NCBI GenBank assembly: GCA_022813625.1
Contig: JAKLMB010000007.1
Span: 1,388,585-1,452,584, forward strand
Origin: Aaosphaeria pasadenensis
Taxonomy: Eukaryota > Ascomycota > Dothideomycetes > Pleosporales
DNA: 64,000 nt
Direction: 5' to 3'
Shown: piece after piece, positions 1-10,681 of the stretch
Numbering within the stretch: the stretch's first letter is position 1
Layout: each line of letters opens with the position of its first letter
Translations under genes and position numbers: made by a program
Notes under the pieces: generated by a model
Seen by the model: the letters and a program-made list of their open reading frames with translations, nothing else
What the model was told of the DNA's origin: nothing
The model's database searches: none

Positions 1-2328
1 AGAGTGGGTGGGTGATGGAGACTGGGAAACCGAGATGCTATTGATTCGGGGAGTGGTTTAATGGAGAGGTTGTTATCGTACGGAGTACTTGTTGTCTTTA
101 AGAGTGGTGGTGAAAAGGAAGAGTAGGAAGAGAGAGAGAGTATGTGTGTGTGTGTTTGTTGTTTGAGCAGCGGTAGTTGGTTGTTAAGGTACTCCGTACA
201 AAAGAGTAAATTGACCAGGTACCTTCTGGGTACCTCCCGGGTACCACCTAGGAACCTTCTAGGTAGGTAATAGGTTAGAGCAGGTCAAAGTACTTGATAG
301 GTTAATACAAGTCACTTAGTGTAACCAGGCCAGGAAGGGGAATTCGATCAGGCTAAACCGCATCTGGGTGGGACGTGTCGTCTCGACTCAGTTCTCAAAG
401 TCTCAAGGACAGATACGAGTACTCCATACCTTCATGATAGTAATGACGCGTTATTTCTATCAATCACGATTAATCGCGTTCTTATTATTATCCGATCTCA
501 TTCTCAATACGGAGTGCGGATAGATGATATTCATTCGTTTGACGTATCTGACGTGTTCAGTGGGTTTGACGTGGGCGCGTCGCGAAATCCAAAACCAATT
601 AGATCACGTGCATGCCCGCCTCGAGCTGAAAATGCCGAACAATGTATGGACTATGGAGTCCAGTGGTGAAACCCCCTCGATGGAAATTTGGGGGATTTCT
701 CGGTCCAAGAATCGACATTGACCAACTAAATAGATACGGAGTAGTTCACTTGGACAAATAGGTCGGTTTACAAATCTAAGTCGAAGCTACAGTATGTATG
801 GTATGGATGGTTATATCTTATACCACATGTTACGCTATGCGAAGGAATACGAACCCACGATGAGGAGCAGCAGCTGGCTATCTTGATACATAAATAAATG
901 CCCACCCAACAACGTAGCTAGGGTCTCGCATTGCCCCCCTGATGAATTACTCGTACTCTTAGTCGTAGGCTCGTAGCATGCTGCACGCATCTTACACACA
1001 CAGTAGTTACACAGTGGGTAAGTAGAAGCGTAATTATGGGAAGAATTAGGTCAGGCTCGAGCTCAGCCTCAGCCTCAACGCGGCGCAATCCAGGCTGGCG
1101 CCGTCACGTCCAGCCACGAATAGTACTCGTAATAACAGTATGTACTTCGTAGTAGGACTGTGTCGTGTAGGGAGTAATTGAGTTAAGAGGGTTGAAGGGC
1201 GAATGATATAGATAGATACTCCGTACCCTCCCTCCTCTCTCTGTACATCTCCTATTACTCTCCTATTGACACTGCGCGTCCCACCTTGTCTGCTGGCCAT
1301 TTGAGTCACCTAACCTACGGAGTACCTACGTTCCTACGTAGATGATGGATTGTTCCCATCATTCACACCCACGATAGCTTACTGTGAACGAGTACCTCCT
1401 ATGAGTAGGCTCTTGACCACAAGTCACCACCGTTGTTCTGTACTGTTCCGTACTGTTCCGCAGAGAGATCTTGCGTGACGACCAACAGATTAATCACCCA
1501 GAGAGAAAACCCCCCCTCCCTCTACGTTTGTTGATGATGCATTAGAATTTTCCAAAGAGCTCTATTCCATTGTCATTTTCATTTTCATTTTGCTCCTACT
1601 CTTACTCCTGCCTATACTCTTTGCGTACGAGCATAGGTACTCCGTACCTAGGTACCTTGCATTGGGCACCTGTCCAAGTACTCCGCACATAAACACATTG
1701 GGACGTTGAAACTTGGAACCAACCCACATACACAGGGCGGGCTGGTTTGTACCTACCTAGCCATCACGATCACTGTATACTCCGTATACTATACTACAAG
1801 GTAAGTACCGAGTACAATACCTGCCTGCACAGAACCTACCTCACAGTACTTGCGAAGGCTACGAGTAATTACGGCGAAGTACCGAATACGTGCATACGTT
1901 GTCGTCTCCTCCCCTCTCCCTCCTCCGAGTCTACTGTCGACAGTCGACAGTCTACCCTTAGTTAGCTAAGGTGGTCTTAATTTCCTAGGTAGCTCGTACC
2001 TAGGTACGGTGTATATAATTGGTTACGTATATGAGGTGCTTTTCCTAAAGTACTCGTAACTCGTACGGTGTACATACTTCCACCCCCCTCCCCTCCCACC
2101 TCCCGCCAAGAAACTCCAGGTAAGTCGACCTCAATCCTGAGACACTGTCACTGTTCACGGATTTACCACCTAACCTTTCTTCCTTCATTCATGCCTGCGT
2201 TCTGGTCTTTCTTGTCGCGAATAACCAGTACACCGCAGAGTACCTTTATATTTCGGGACAACGGCTGACCTTATTTTCCTCAGTCTCTTTCATCACTTTA
2301 GCCTGCTGCCCGCACACAAACCCAAACA
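1..2328. other. Non-coding upstream region of SKT5, rich in short repeated motifs
   Basis: No reading frame here resembles a protein I recognise. The stretch holds seven exact copies of TACTCCGTA or its reverse complement (at 79, 190, 735, 1217, 1316, 1638, 1778) and two copies of the palindrome TACCTAGGTA (1645, 1997). A cluster of small palindromes lies at 1933-1971. The last few hundred bases are pyrimidine-rich and presumably serve as the SKT5 promoter and 5' UTR. Confidence 0.7.
2120..2283 (+). other. Probable intron in the 5' UTR of SKT5
   Basis: A consensus donor (CAG|GTAAGT) at 2120 and a pyrimidine-rich acceptor ending TTTCCTCAG at 2283 frame a 164-base segment. A branch-like GCTGAC lies about 20 bases before the acceptor. 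The acceptor is 45 bases upstream of the SKT5 start codon. It is inferred from splice signals only. Confidence 0.5.
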
Positions 2329-5180
2329 ATGAGCTACCAGCAAGGCCAACCACAGCTTGGGGCTACATTCGTTCCCGGTGGTTTCGATGACTACTATATG
2401 CCGGCACCCTCGCCAGAGGTCATTTCGCCAGCTCCTCAGCGGTCGGTTCACTCTCCTCGTCTCCCCCTACGTCTCCCCCTCTCCGATCGCATTGGCTGAT
2501 GTGTTGTATGACATAGGATAATGCCTGAGGTGCCCGAGAACATGCAGGAGAACATTGCCCACATGGAACTCGAGGCCAACGGACCGCGGAATCCCCATGC
2601 GCCCATGTCACCTCCTCTAGCACAATCGCATAATCAGACACAAAACTTTCCCCCTCGCTCGACGAGCTTCCAAAGTGACCACCAACCCGCCGGCGGCGCA
2701 CAGGGTGGCCAGTCACCCTGGCCCCAAAGACACCAGAGCATATCCTCTACCTTCAAGCAACCCCCCAATGTACAACCGCAGCCTATTCAGCAGCTACAGC
2801 ACCATCAACAGCAGCAGGCATCTCACGACTATAGTCAATTCGCAGCAACGAACGATACCCCCAACTTCTCCCCATTTCCTCAGCTCCAATCTCGCCCTTC
2901 AAACGTCCCGCCTTCCGATGACGAGAAGGAGGCAGTCCTCGAGAATGCCCGTTTGCCCGTTCTCAATTCCAACGATCCCGAGATGCAGCTTGCATGGGCA
3001 CAGGACGCTCTATCATATGTCGACGCCGCAATGCTGCACGAGCAGCGCCTGGCCTTGATACACGAAGCACGACCCGTCACACCACAAGTGGAGCATCAAC
3101 TCAGGGTCGATGCTATGAATGTGGTTAGCTTCCTCGCAGATCAACATCATCCAAAAGCCGAATTCATGCGGGGAATGTGGCTCGAATTTGGCAAGTTTGG
3201 TCTACGGGTCGACAAGAAAGAGGCGTTCAGGTGTTATACGCGCGCAGCATCAAAAGGGTATGCGCGGGCAGAATATCGCATGGGCATGCAATTCGAGCAA
3301 TCAAATGATCCCATCAAGGCACTCCAGCATTACAAGCTGGGCTCGGAAGCTGGCGATTCGGCCTCCAATTACCGCCTCGGAATGATGACATTGCTTGGGC
3401 AGCATGGGCAACCCCAAGATTACGCAAAGGGACTACAGTTGATTAGGCAGGCGGCCAGCACTGCCGATGAGAATGCCCCACAGGGGGCCTATGTACTGGG
3501 TATGCTCCAAGCCCGCGAACTGCCCCAGATCAATGTGCCGGAAGTCTATCTACCTTACGACGACAAGGCTGCGAAGCAGAATGTCGAAAAGGCGGCCTAC
3601 CTTGGGTTTGCAAAAGCCCAGCTTAAGATGGGCTCTGCTTATGAGCTCTGCAGCATGGGCTGCGAATTCAATCCGACCTTGTCCATGCACTATAACGCCC
3701 TGGCTGCCAGGCAAGGAGAGTCTGAGGCCGACATGGCGATTAGCAAATGGTTCCTATGCGGCTATGAAGGGGAGTTTCCGAAGAATGAGGAACTCGCATA
3801 CGAGTATGCCCGCCGCGCCGCTCTAACAGGCCTCGCCACGGCAGAGTTCGCAATGGGATATTTCAACGAGATTGGCATGCACGTTCCGGTCAACCTTGAA
3901 CTGTCTCTAGAATGGTACGAAAAGGCATCAAAGAATGGAAACAAGGATGCTGCTGCACGCATCGAAAGCATCTCCAAATCTCGCACACTCTCCAAAATCG
4001 ACCATGAAAAGATTGCCATCAACAAGATCAAGTCGCAACATGGCTCCATGCGCGGACAACGCCCTGCGAGATTGCAAAAGGCTGCGGCGCCGGCGCTACC
4101 TACCGTCGTAGACAACAGCCCATCCGACTACGGCGATTCGCCCTCGTTATCGACGCCCACCTCTCGCTTCCCCGATCGGACGACTTCCACCACCCCGTAT
4201 CCAATCTCGGACAAGCCTCCCAGTGTCGGTAGCACTGCACCAACCTCCGCGCCGTATGGCGACCGTCCGGCCACCGTTACTCCATACCCCATGGACAACG
4301 GGCCTCCCAATCTAGGCGGTGGCGGCGGTCCTAGGCCGATGGCTGGAGGTTTCGCACCAGAAGTACGCTCGGCCACCGCGCGCCCTGATGCGCGACCCTC
4401 CTCGTCTGCCTTCAACATCAATCCAAACGTTTACAGTCCCGGGTCAGGACGTGGTTCTGGTCCTGACGGTTATGGACGTGGCCGTGGCAACATGGGGCCA
4501 CTTCCTTTGCGCCCCAACACCAGCGTGGACGATATGGGACAGGGTAGAGGGAGACTTCCAAGTGGAGGGTACGGCGGTGGCCCCCCGCCAGGTGCATACA
4601 GACAACCAGGCGGGCCAAGTGCTGAACGGCCAGAGGTTCGACCGGCGACCGTTCAACCCGCTGATATTGGCTTCAACGCGCCGGACGGTCGTAACAAGCT
4701 CCAGAAACCAGGCCAGCCGATCAAGAAGCAACCGACCCTGCCTGATATTGGCTATATCGCACCTTTAGAGACCAGACAGCACACTCGACCTTCAACAGTA
4801 CAGCCCGGTCAGGAAAGCAGAGGCTCGAGTCGTCCAGAACGTCCCTCAACCGCTGTTTCTGGGGGTCGAACAAGCTCACGCCCCGGCTCTGCTGGACGAC
4901 CCTCACAGCATGAACCGCTGGCGCGGCCAGGCACCACCACACCGAAACCGAATCCTTCACATCAGACCCCCAAGCCGAATGCAGCGCCTGCCGGAAAGCC
5001 GCCTGCTGCGAAACCACCTGTTGCGAAACCACCTGCGCCTGCCGGTCCCCCTGGAAAAGGCCCCAAAACCTTCGATGAAATGGGTATCGGACAAGCACCC
5101 AAGGATAACGATTGCGTGAGTCAATGAAACCCAAATTTCCATGTGCCCGATTGCTAACAATAGGTCAGGTTGTCATGTAG
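2329..5180 (+). CDS. SKT5: Chitin synthase activator Skt5/Chs4-like, Sel1-repeat protein
   Basis: This protein activates and localises class IV (Chs3-type) chitin synthase at the plasma membrane. Exons are 2329-2441, 2517-5115 and 5169-5180, giving about 907 residues. The start ATG lies in a short first exon whose splice (CG|G) joins in phase to the main exon. The centre carries tandem Sel1 repeats from about residue 230 to 530 (for example RAEYRMGMQFE and ATAEFAMGYFNEIG). The N-terminus is Gln/Pro-rich, and the long C-terminal tail is Pro/Gly/Arg-rich and disordered. The last intron has donor GTGAGT, branch GCTAAC and acceptor GTCAG. Splicing it gives the C-terminus DCVVM, a CaaX farnesylation box as in yeast Skt5 (CVIM). 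Reading through the intron gives DCVSQ, also a CaaX box. Family assignment is firm; the choice of 3' end is inferred. Confidence 0.93.
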
Positions 5181-5638
5181 TTCAAAATGCTTATGGAGAT
5201 GCATGATGCATGATTGGGTATTGGATATCATTGGGCTTTTTAACAAGGTGGTTTTGCATAGCGAATTGTTTCTTGATAGATATGGTACAGTCAGTCAAGC
5301 GCGCTGCTGTGCCTCTGACTGACTTTCCTTTATACCCATGAAAGACGAAACGATGCGTTTGAAAACTGTTGGCTTATCATCGTCTCCCCAACTTGTCGTG
5401 CGCCTGGCGTGCTTTCGCTCAAAGCCCTTGGTTAAGTCATCTGCGCGTACCTGCCATTCTTGAATGCTTAGCTCCCTTCCTTCCCTCCTCTTCGATATTA
5501 CGACGACTTCACTTATAAAGGAACACCCACTTCGTGCCACAAGCCACCTCTCTGCTTTCTCTATAAGAAAAGTCTACAGAATATTCCTGTCCGAGTCCTG
5601 TCCAGAAACATCTTTGTTCCTTCTCACCAGTAAGGTCG
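5181..5638. promoter_or_regulatory. Intergenic region between SKT5 and HOP2
   Basis: This 458-base stretch holds the SKT5 3' UTR and the HOP2 promoter. A CT-rich segment at about 5460-5630 precedes the HOP2 start. A minus-strand frame of 81 codons at 5295-5540 has no recognisable features and is not called. Confidence 0.5.
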
Positions 5639-6627
5639 ATGGCGCCGCGTAAAGCACAGGTGTCGGCCAACGAAGCCGCAGATACTATTCTGGACTACTT
5701 GCGTAAGTCAAGAAAGCAAGGAAAATATCCTGGAGCGAGGACTGACAGCCTTCACTAGGGAATCAGAAGTGAGTTCGCAGTACCTTATGCAATTAGGCTA
5801 CTCCAACGCGGTCCTGGTTGACAAATATTGTATCCTAGTCGTCCTTATTCAGTGAGTCCTTAAGCATACACGTACCCGTCTCAAATGAAGCAGGGGAACT
5901 TATACATCAAAAGGCCACCGATGTTTCCGCCAACCTGCATAATAAAGTCACCAAAGGTGTGTCGATTGCGTGAAGATGATGTTTCATCACGAACCCTGGT
6001 GACATCGATTTAGCTGCAGCACAAAAGATTCTCAAAGACCTCCATGAAGGTAAACAGATCGAAGGTCGAGCTTCAGGTACCTAGACCCAAAAGCGCCTTA
6101 GCAATCAATGCGCGCTGAATCGTTACGCAGGCAAGCAATGGGTCTATCATGCTCTACAGGTGCATATCATTTGTCCACCACCTGCCCTCTACCCTCCTCG
6201 CATACTCACACCAACCTGATAGGACAGCGAGGGCACCCTGAACTCTGACCAGCTGAGCGATCTCGAGTCTGACATCACTTCCCTGCGCAGCCAGACCGCT
6301 ACGTTGCAAGCCTCTGCCAAGTTACTCCGTAGCACACTCTCCGCACTCAATTCGACACTGACCACTGCCGCTCTTGTCACCAATATCGCCACAATGCAGG
6401 GTGAAAGAGAGGCGATCCGAGGGAGACTGAGCATGTTGCAGGCGGGAAATATGAATAAGGCCACACCAGAGGAGAGGGAGACGTTGCAAACGGGATGGAA
6501 CAAGTGGAATGATAAGGCGAGGAAAATGGAAAGCATTACGCATAATATGTGGAGAATCATTGAGGATGCAGTCCAGGAAAAGGAAGAGCGAGACAGGATC
6601 AGGGAGCAGCTAGGTTTGGATGAATGA
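5639..6627 (+). CDS. HOP2: Homologous-pairing protein Hop2 (TBPIP family)
   Basis: Hop2 acts with Mnd1 in the nucleus to stimulate Dmc1/Rad51 strand invasion and correct homologue pairing in meiosis. Seven exons were reconstructed: 5639-5702, 5759-5768, 5839-5851, 5914-5956, 6014-6076, 6131-6159 and 6223-6627, for about 208 residues. The N-terminal winged-helix contains NRPYS, VSANLHNKVTK and the GKQWVYHALQD strand, which line up with human Hop2 (NRPYS, YGKQKIYFADQD). The rest is a coiled coil, with an ALTT motif in the middle and TPEERETLQ matching the mammalian TPEEKEQVY segment. Exons 2 and 3 are only 10 and 13 bases; they restore the conserved NRPYS motif in frame. Phases add up exactly across all junctions. 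The gene is convergent with ATG22. Confidence 0.92.
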
Positions 6628-6849
6628 ATCGGAAAGCAGAGGGCGTTCCTCCTTGCCGATGTTAACCCTCTTCATTTAAGCCGGGCTATGATAAGAGTCT
6701 TCCTGCTCAAGGGTGGATTCGCACTCCGTACATGATAATGTTTGAGATTAGATTAAGTAATTATCTTGAACCTGCGCCAGTCGCTTGCTGAAATGCACGA
6801 CGCAAAATGGAAAGCTGCATGTATGGATTTATCCCATTAAACCAGCTAG

Positions 6850-9130
6850 TTATGCTTCATCTCGCTCCAAAGGTGGCGTTCGATCTCCTGCCAGGGCGGA
6901 AGGTTCCTCCTCTAGAGGAACAATTAGTTGTTCGAGCTTCTTCGCCAATGCTATGCCCTCCTTCCTGCCCCTTTCCACATCCACACACATCATTATCGGG
7001 AATGGCAATCCGACCAATAGTGCGAGAAACCAAAATGCCTGTCTGGACGTCAGTACTACGATCGTAGAATAGAGAACCGGTTATGGCTAGTAAAAACATA
7101 CGGGACGTATCTCCCCATAAGCATCTGTGATGGCACCAACGATTGCAGGGCCAAACACGCTGCTCCCTTTATCCGTGATCGCGTACAACGCATAAAATGC
7201 GGCTTCGAAGCCAGGAGGAATAAGTTCACCATAAAGGCTTCTGCAATAACTACTGAGGCCACCCAAAACGAAGCCATACACGGCGCCCAGAGGATACATT
7301 TCCCATTGTTGCTGCAGCCCGAATGAACCGAAGCGACGTATTGCAGGGATGTAGCCGAGAAGACCGTAGATTGGAATCATTTCGAAGAGGACGATGCAGG
7401 CGAGGATCGTCTGTGAGGGGCGGAGCGACATAAAGATACTGATCCGGGACCAGGTGAAAGCACCGATGATGCCCGAGAGTGTAACAATAACGTTGATTAG
7501 GGCAAGCATAGCATAAGACATGCCCAAGGTGGTTTTGGCAAATAAGATGGCCGTCCCAGACACGGTCGCAATGCTGTCTGATAGTAGAAACCACGCGGCA
7601 AGAAAGGTGAGTACATCTCTCAGCATGCGCGCATGCTTTACAGTGCGGCCAAGTTGTTTCCACGAATACACTATTTCACGTGAGAAGGGATACGGCGTAC
7701 AACAACAGAAGTGACTTACCAAAGTATGCTAGTCCAGTATGGAAGTTACTTGCTTGGGTCGCGATCTTGAGCGGTGGTCCTGGCCGAGGACGGAGCCAGA
7801 ATGCAGTTGGAATGGTAAAGACAAACCACCACGCTCCAATGATGAATAGTACAAGCCGCAGACTGAAGTTCCCACTTTGAAAAAAAATGACGATGAGAAT
7901 CGATAGTGTCTGCACCAGTAAAGCTGCGATGTAGCCGATCGCAATGCCATAAGAGGAGATCTTAGTAGACAGTGCCAGTTCCTGGGATGGAGTCGCATGA
8001 GAGCGGGGGTTTGGCACGGTGAGGTCAGGAGAGGTGTGGTTTCGCGGAAGTAGTGCGGTCGTCGCGTCTGCCACGCTGTCCAATACATTCTCCGAGGCCG
8101 CAAGCTCATTGGAGAAATGCGCTTCTTCGATAAGTGACGGATCGTCCAAGTCCTCATCGTCCAGATAGGATGAGTGCTGTGAGTCATTGGCGTACTTGAC
8201 AGTAGGATGGTTGCGCACGAGCAGCGGTAGAAAGGAATTCAGGAGAACGAAGCTCGAACCGAAGCAGGTGTTTGCGATTATTGCCAGTAAAGCGCCGAGA
8301 ATGTAGACTCGAGGAACGATTGGAAGAAATAACATGGTGGATATCGATCCTATGAAAGCGAACCAGAGCAGGAACGTCTTTCGAAAGCGACCGTGATCAG
8401 CTGCTCCGGATATGGATATTATAAGAAGCGCCTGAATTAAGACGCTGATAGAGAATGTGTACATTGCAAAGCTTGCCGTGTTGATTTCGATGCCTAGTAT
8501 GTAGACTACACATTGGCCTTTGTCTGGGTGAACTGGTGTGGACCAGGACGATGGTGAAGATGGGCTTGGGTGAAGAGTCGATTTGCACGATGTGGTACGG
8601 TCGGATAAAAGAACGCCATTCTCTCTCGCAAGCTGTTCAAGGGTAACGGGGATGAAGCTTCCTAGAGTTGTGGTCAGTTGTGAGGGGATAAACCTGGGTC
8701 GAGTGCAGACGCGGTAGAGTGAGGATAGGTAGGTAGGTAGGTAGGTAGGTACGAGTAAGTAGATATATGTAGAAGGAAAGATCTCGTACCAATTCCACAG
8801 ACAACGAACACCTAGGTGAGTAAACGTCGATTAGCTTTGACTATTATAATGGGCGTTCCACTCGAAAGGTGGGTATGGGGAGCTATGCGGTACCTCTGCG
8901 GCCCAGCCATACATGTAGAAGCCTGATAGTTCCTTGTCGCTGGTCAGGCGGGTGTCGTCGCCCTCGAAGCGAGGTGGAGCAGTGACATTGTCCATGTCGG
9001 AGGGATGCTCTGAGATGCTCTGTTCGTCATCGGCCTCGTTGGACTGGGATGAGGATGGGACGGAGAGCTTGGAGGCTGCGGAGACATGACGGGTAAGCTC
9101 CGGGCGCGGCTCTGGTACTCGCGGCACCAT
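6850..9130 (-). CDS. ATG22: Autophagy-related protein 22 (vacuolar amino-acid effluxer)
   Basis: Atg22 is a vacuolar membrane transporter of the major-facilitator type that exports amino acids released by autophagic breakdown. Exons on the minus strand are 9130-8894, 8811-8790, 8661-7720, 7670-7102 and 7038-6850, giving about 652 residues. The hydrophilic N-terminus leads to the family motif SGFYMYGWAAEV, then [22 protein letters not shown], which spans two introns. Many hydrophobic helices follow, with a long polar loop (about residues 280-360) typical of fungal Atg22. The C-terminal exon supplies AFWFLALLVGLPFPIMM and a polar tail. The second exon is a 22-base microexon. The intron after it (8662-8789) contains a tetranucleotide AGGT repeat. 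The gene shares a 1.5 kb upstream region with MED14. Confidence 0.93.
8726..8750. repeat. (AGGT)n microsatellite in an ATG22 intron
   Basis: About six tandem AGGT units lie inside the second intron of ATG22. The same tetranucleotide and its complement (ACCT) are common in other non-coding parts of the window. Confidence 0.85.
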
Positions 9131-10681
9131 GATTACATCACATCACCTGCAATGAAACATGGCGTTGCAAGGTGAGCGGCGAAGGGGTGGATTAGGCAGT
9201 TGGACAGGCGGACAGGCGGACAGGAAGTGCGAAGGCGAAGGCGAAAGGCGAAGGTTGAGGGGAGGTAGGGGTTGGAAATAGAAGGAGAAGGGAAAGAATA
9301 AGAAGAGGAAAAGGACGATGAGGAGGAAGAGGCAGACGGCAAGAGCGTGGGTTAGGAACTCTTGGTACATTAGGTACATACGAGTAACTGTACATAGTAA
9401 GAGTAGTGAACAGTACTCCGTATGTACATAGGTACTTAGGTGCCCAAGGATGCATACTTGGAATTGGTACCCAAGGTGGTAAGGCATCTAAGTACCTACC
9501 TATAGTGGACTAAGTACCCACCACCCACCTAATGAACCGGGAGATCAATAGCAACCAACCTAGGTCCACAGTACGGTGACAGTAGACGAGACAAGGCAAG
9601 AATTAAGTTACGAGTAACTAACTACTCCGTACCCTCACTCGTATGAACAAGGAGATTCTGTGTACTTGGCTAGATACTAGAGCGTGACCTGCTTTTGTCC
9701 GTCTTGAGTCCTACTCTCTTTCATCCTCAATCCCCAGCCACGCGCGTAGTTGCAACCACAAAGACTCTCAATACTCAGTACTCCGCACTCCGTACTCCGT
9801 AGCTAATGATGAGTCGTGTTTGCAATACATCGCCTTTTAGTATTAAAATAGGTCAGTACGTAATTGTACTGGTACATTCTGGTATTGTGCTGTAGTTACG
9901 GAGTAGTAGTTACTCGTTGGTACGGAGGCAGTAAGTATACTTGTACATTGGTACGAGGAGGGTGAGCCCGCCAAGCTGGGACTAAACCCGATTCAATCGG
10001 CCTCCCATTCATCCATTCCCATTCCCATGCCCATTCCCCGTCCGTCCAACAACCTCACTCACACACATTATCACCATCACCATCACCATCACCACCACTA
10101 CCAATACCACAAATACCACCATCTGCGTCGCATCACTCGCCATTTTCATACGCGCCCATCCTTCAACAACGCCCGCTTCCCTCCTTCCACGCCCTTATCG
10201 AACCCTTGCGCTTCCCCGTTGACCCTCGGACGCGACTCAACTTCCTTTACCCGCACACCTCCATCGTCACCGTACTGCGAGCTCTGGCAGCTCGAATCAG
10301 CAATGAGGTAGGCTCATTATTGCAACAAACATACTCCCGCCATTCTCTGCGTTGCCACTTCCTCCCGTCGCCCCCGCGACTCTTTGCGATCCGTTTGCGC
10401 GACTACTTCCGCACACGTTACGCCTACCATCCGTGGCCCCTTTGTGCCCCCATATCCAACCATACTATAACACACGTTTCTGCCATCGCGACTTGTCATC
10501 CTTGAATCCCTAGTGGTGTCGCGCCCTTTGCTTATTGCCTGTTTCCTCGGAACTATAAGCTGCGTGAATCAAGATACAGTCGTCTTACAGCAAAAGTCCT
10601 GTGGAGGAGGTTTCGCCCAAGGTCGCGGAGAGCGACAGGAGCGGCGACCGCGCCGAAGAGCTGGAAGACCGAGGTCAGACT
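9131..10681. promoter_or_regulatory. Divergent region between ATG22 and MED14
   Basis: No protein is recognised in this 1.55 kb stretch. Exact TACTCCGTA-type motifs lie at 9414, 9623, 9793 and 9897. A CAC/CAT repeat at about 10060-10110 makes a spurious poly-His frame. A possible upstream exon of MED14 (ATGAG at 10303-10307) may lie here; see the MED14 entry. Confidence 0.6.
10060..10110. repeat. CAC/CAT trinucleotide repeat
   Basis: This is an imperfect run of CACCAT units upstream of MED14. It gives a low-complexity histidine-rich frame on the plus strand that I do not regard as coding. Confidence 0.8.

Noticed and set aside
524..721. 65-codon frame near the left edge
   Set aside because: No features, no splice context, and it lies within motif-rich intergenic DNA.
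4319..5134. Long frames on both strands over the SKT5 C-terminal part
   Set aside because: They overlap a firmly assigned exon in other frames and reflect its GC-rich codon use.
10027..10311. Plus-strand frame rich in histidine
   Set aside because: It comes from the CAC/CAT repeat upstream of MED14 and lacks any conserved segment.
10601..10681. GTG start for MED14
   Set aside because: Nuclear fungal genes start at ATG; the first in-frame ATG at 10682, or an upstream ATG exon joined by splicing, is more likely.
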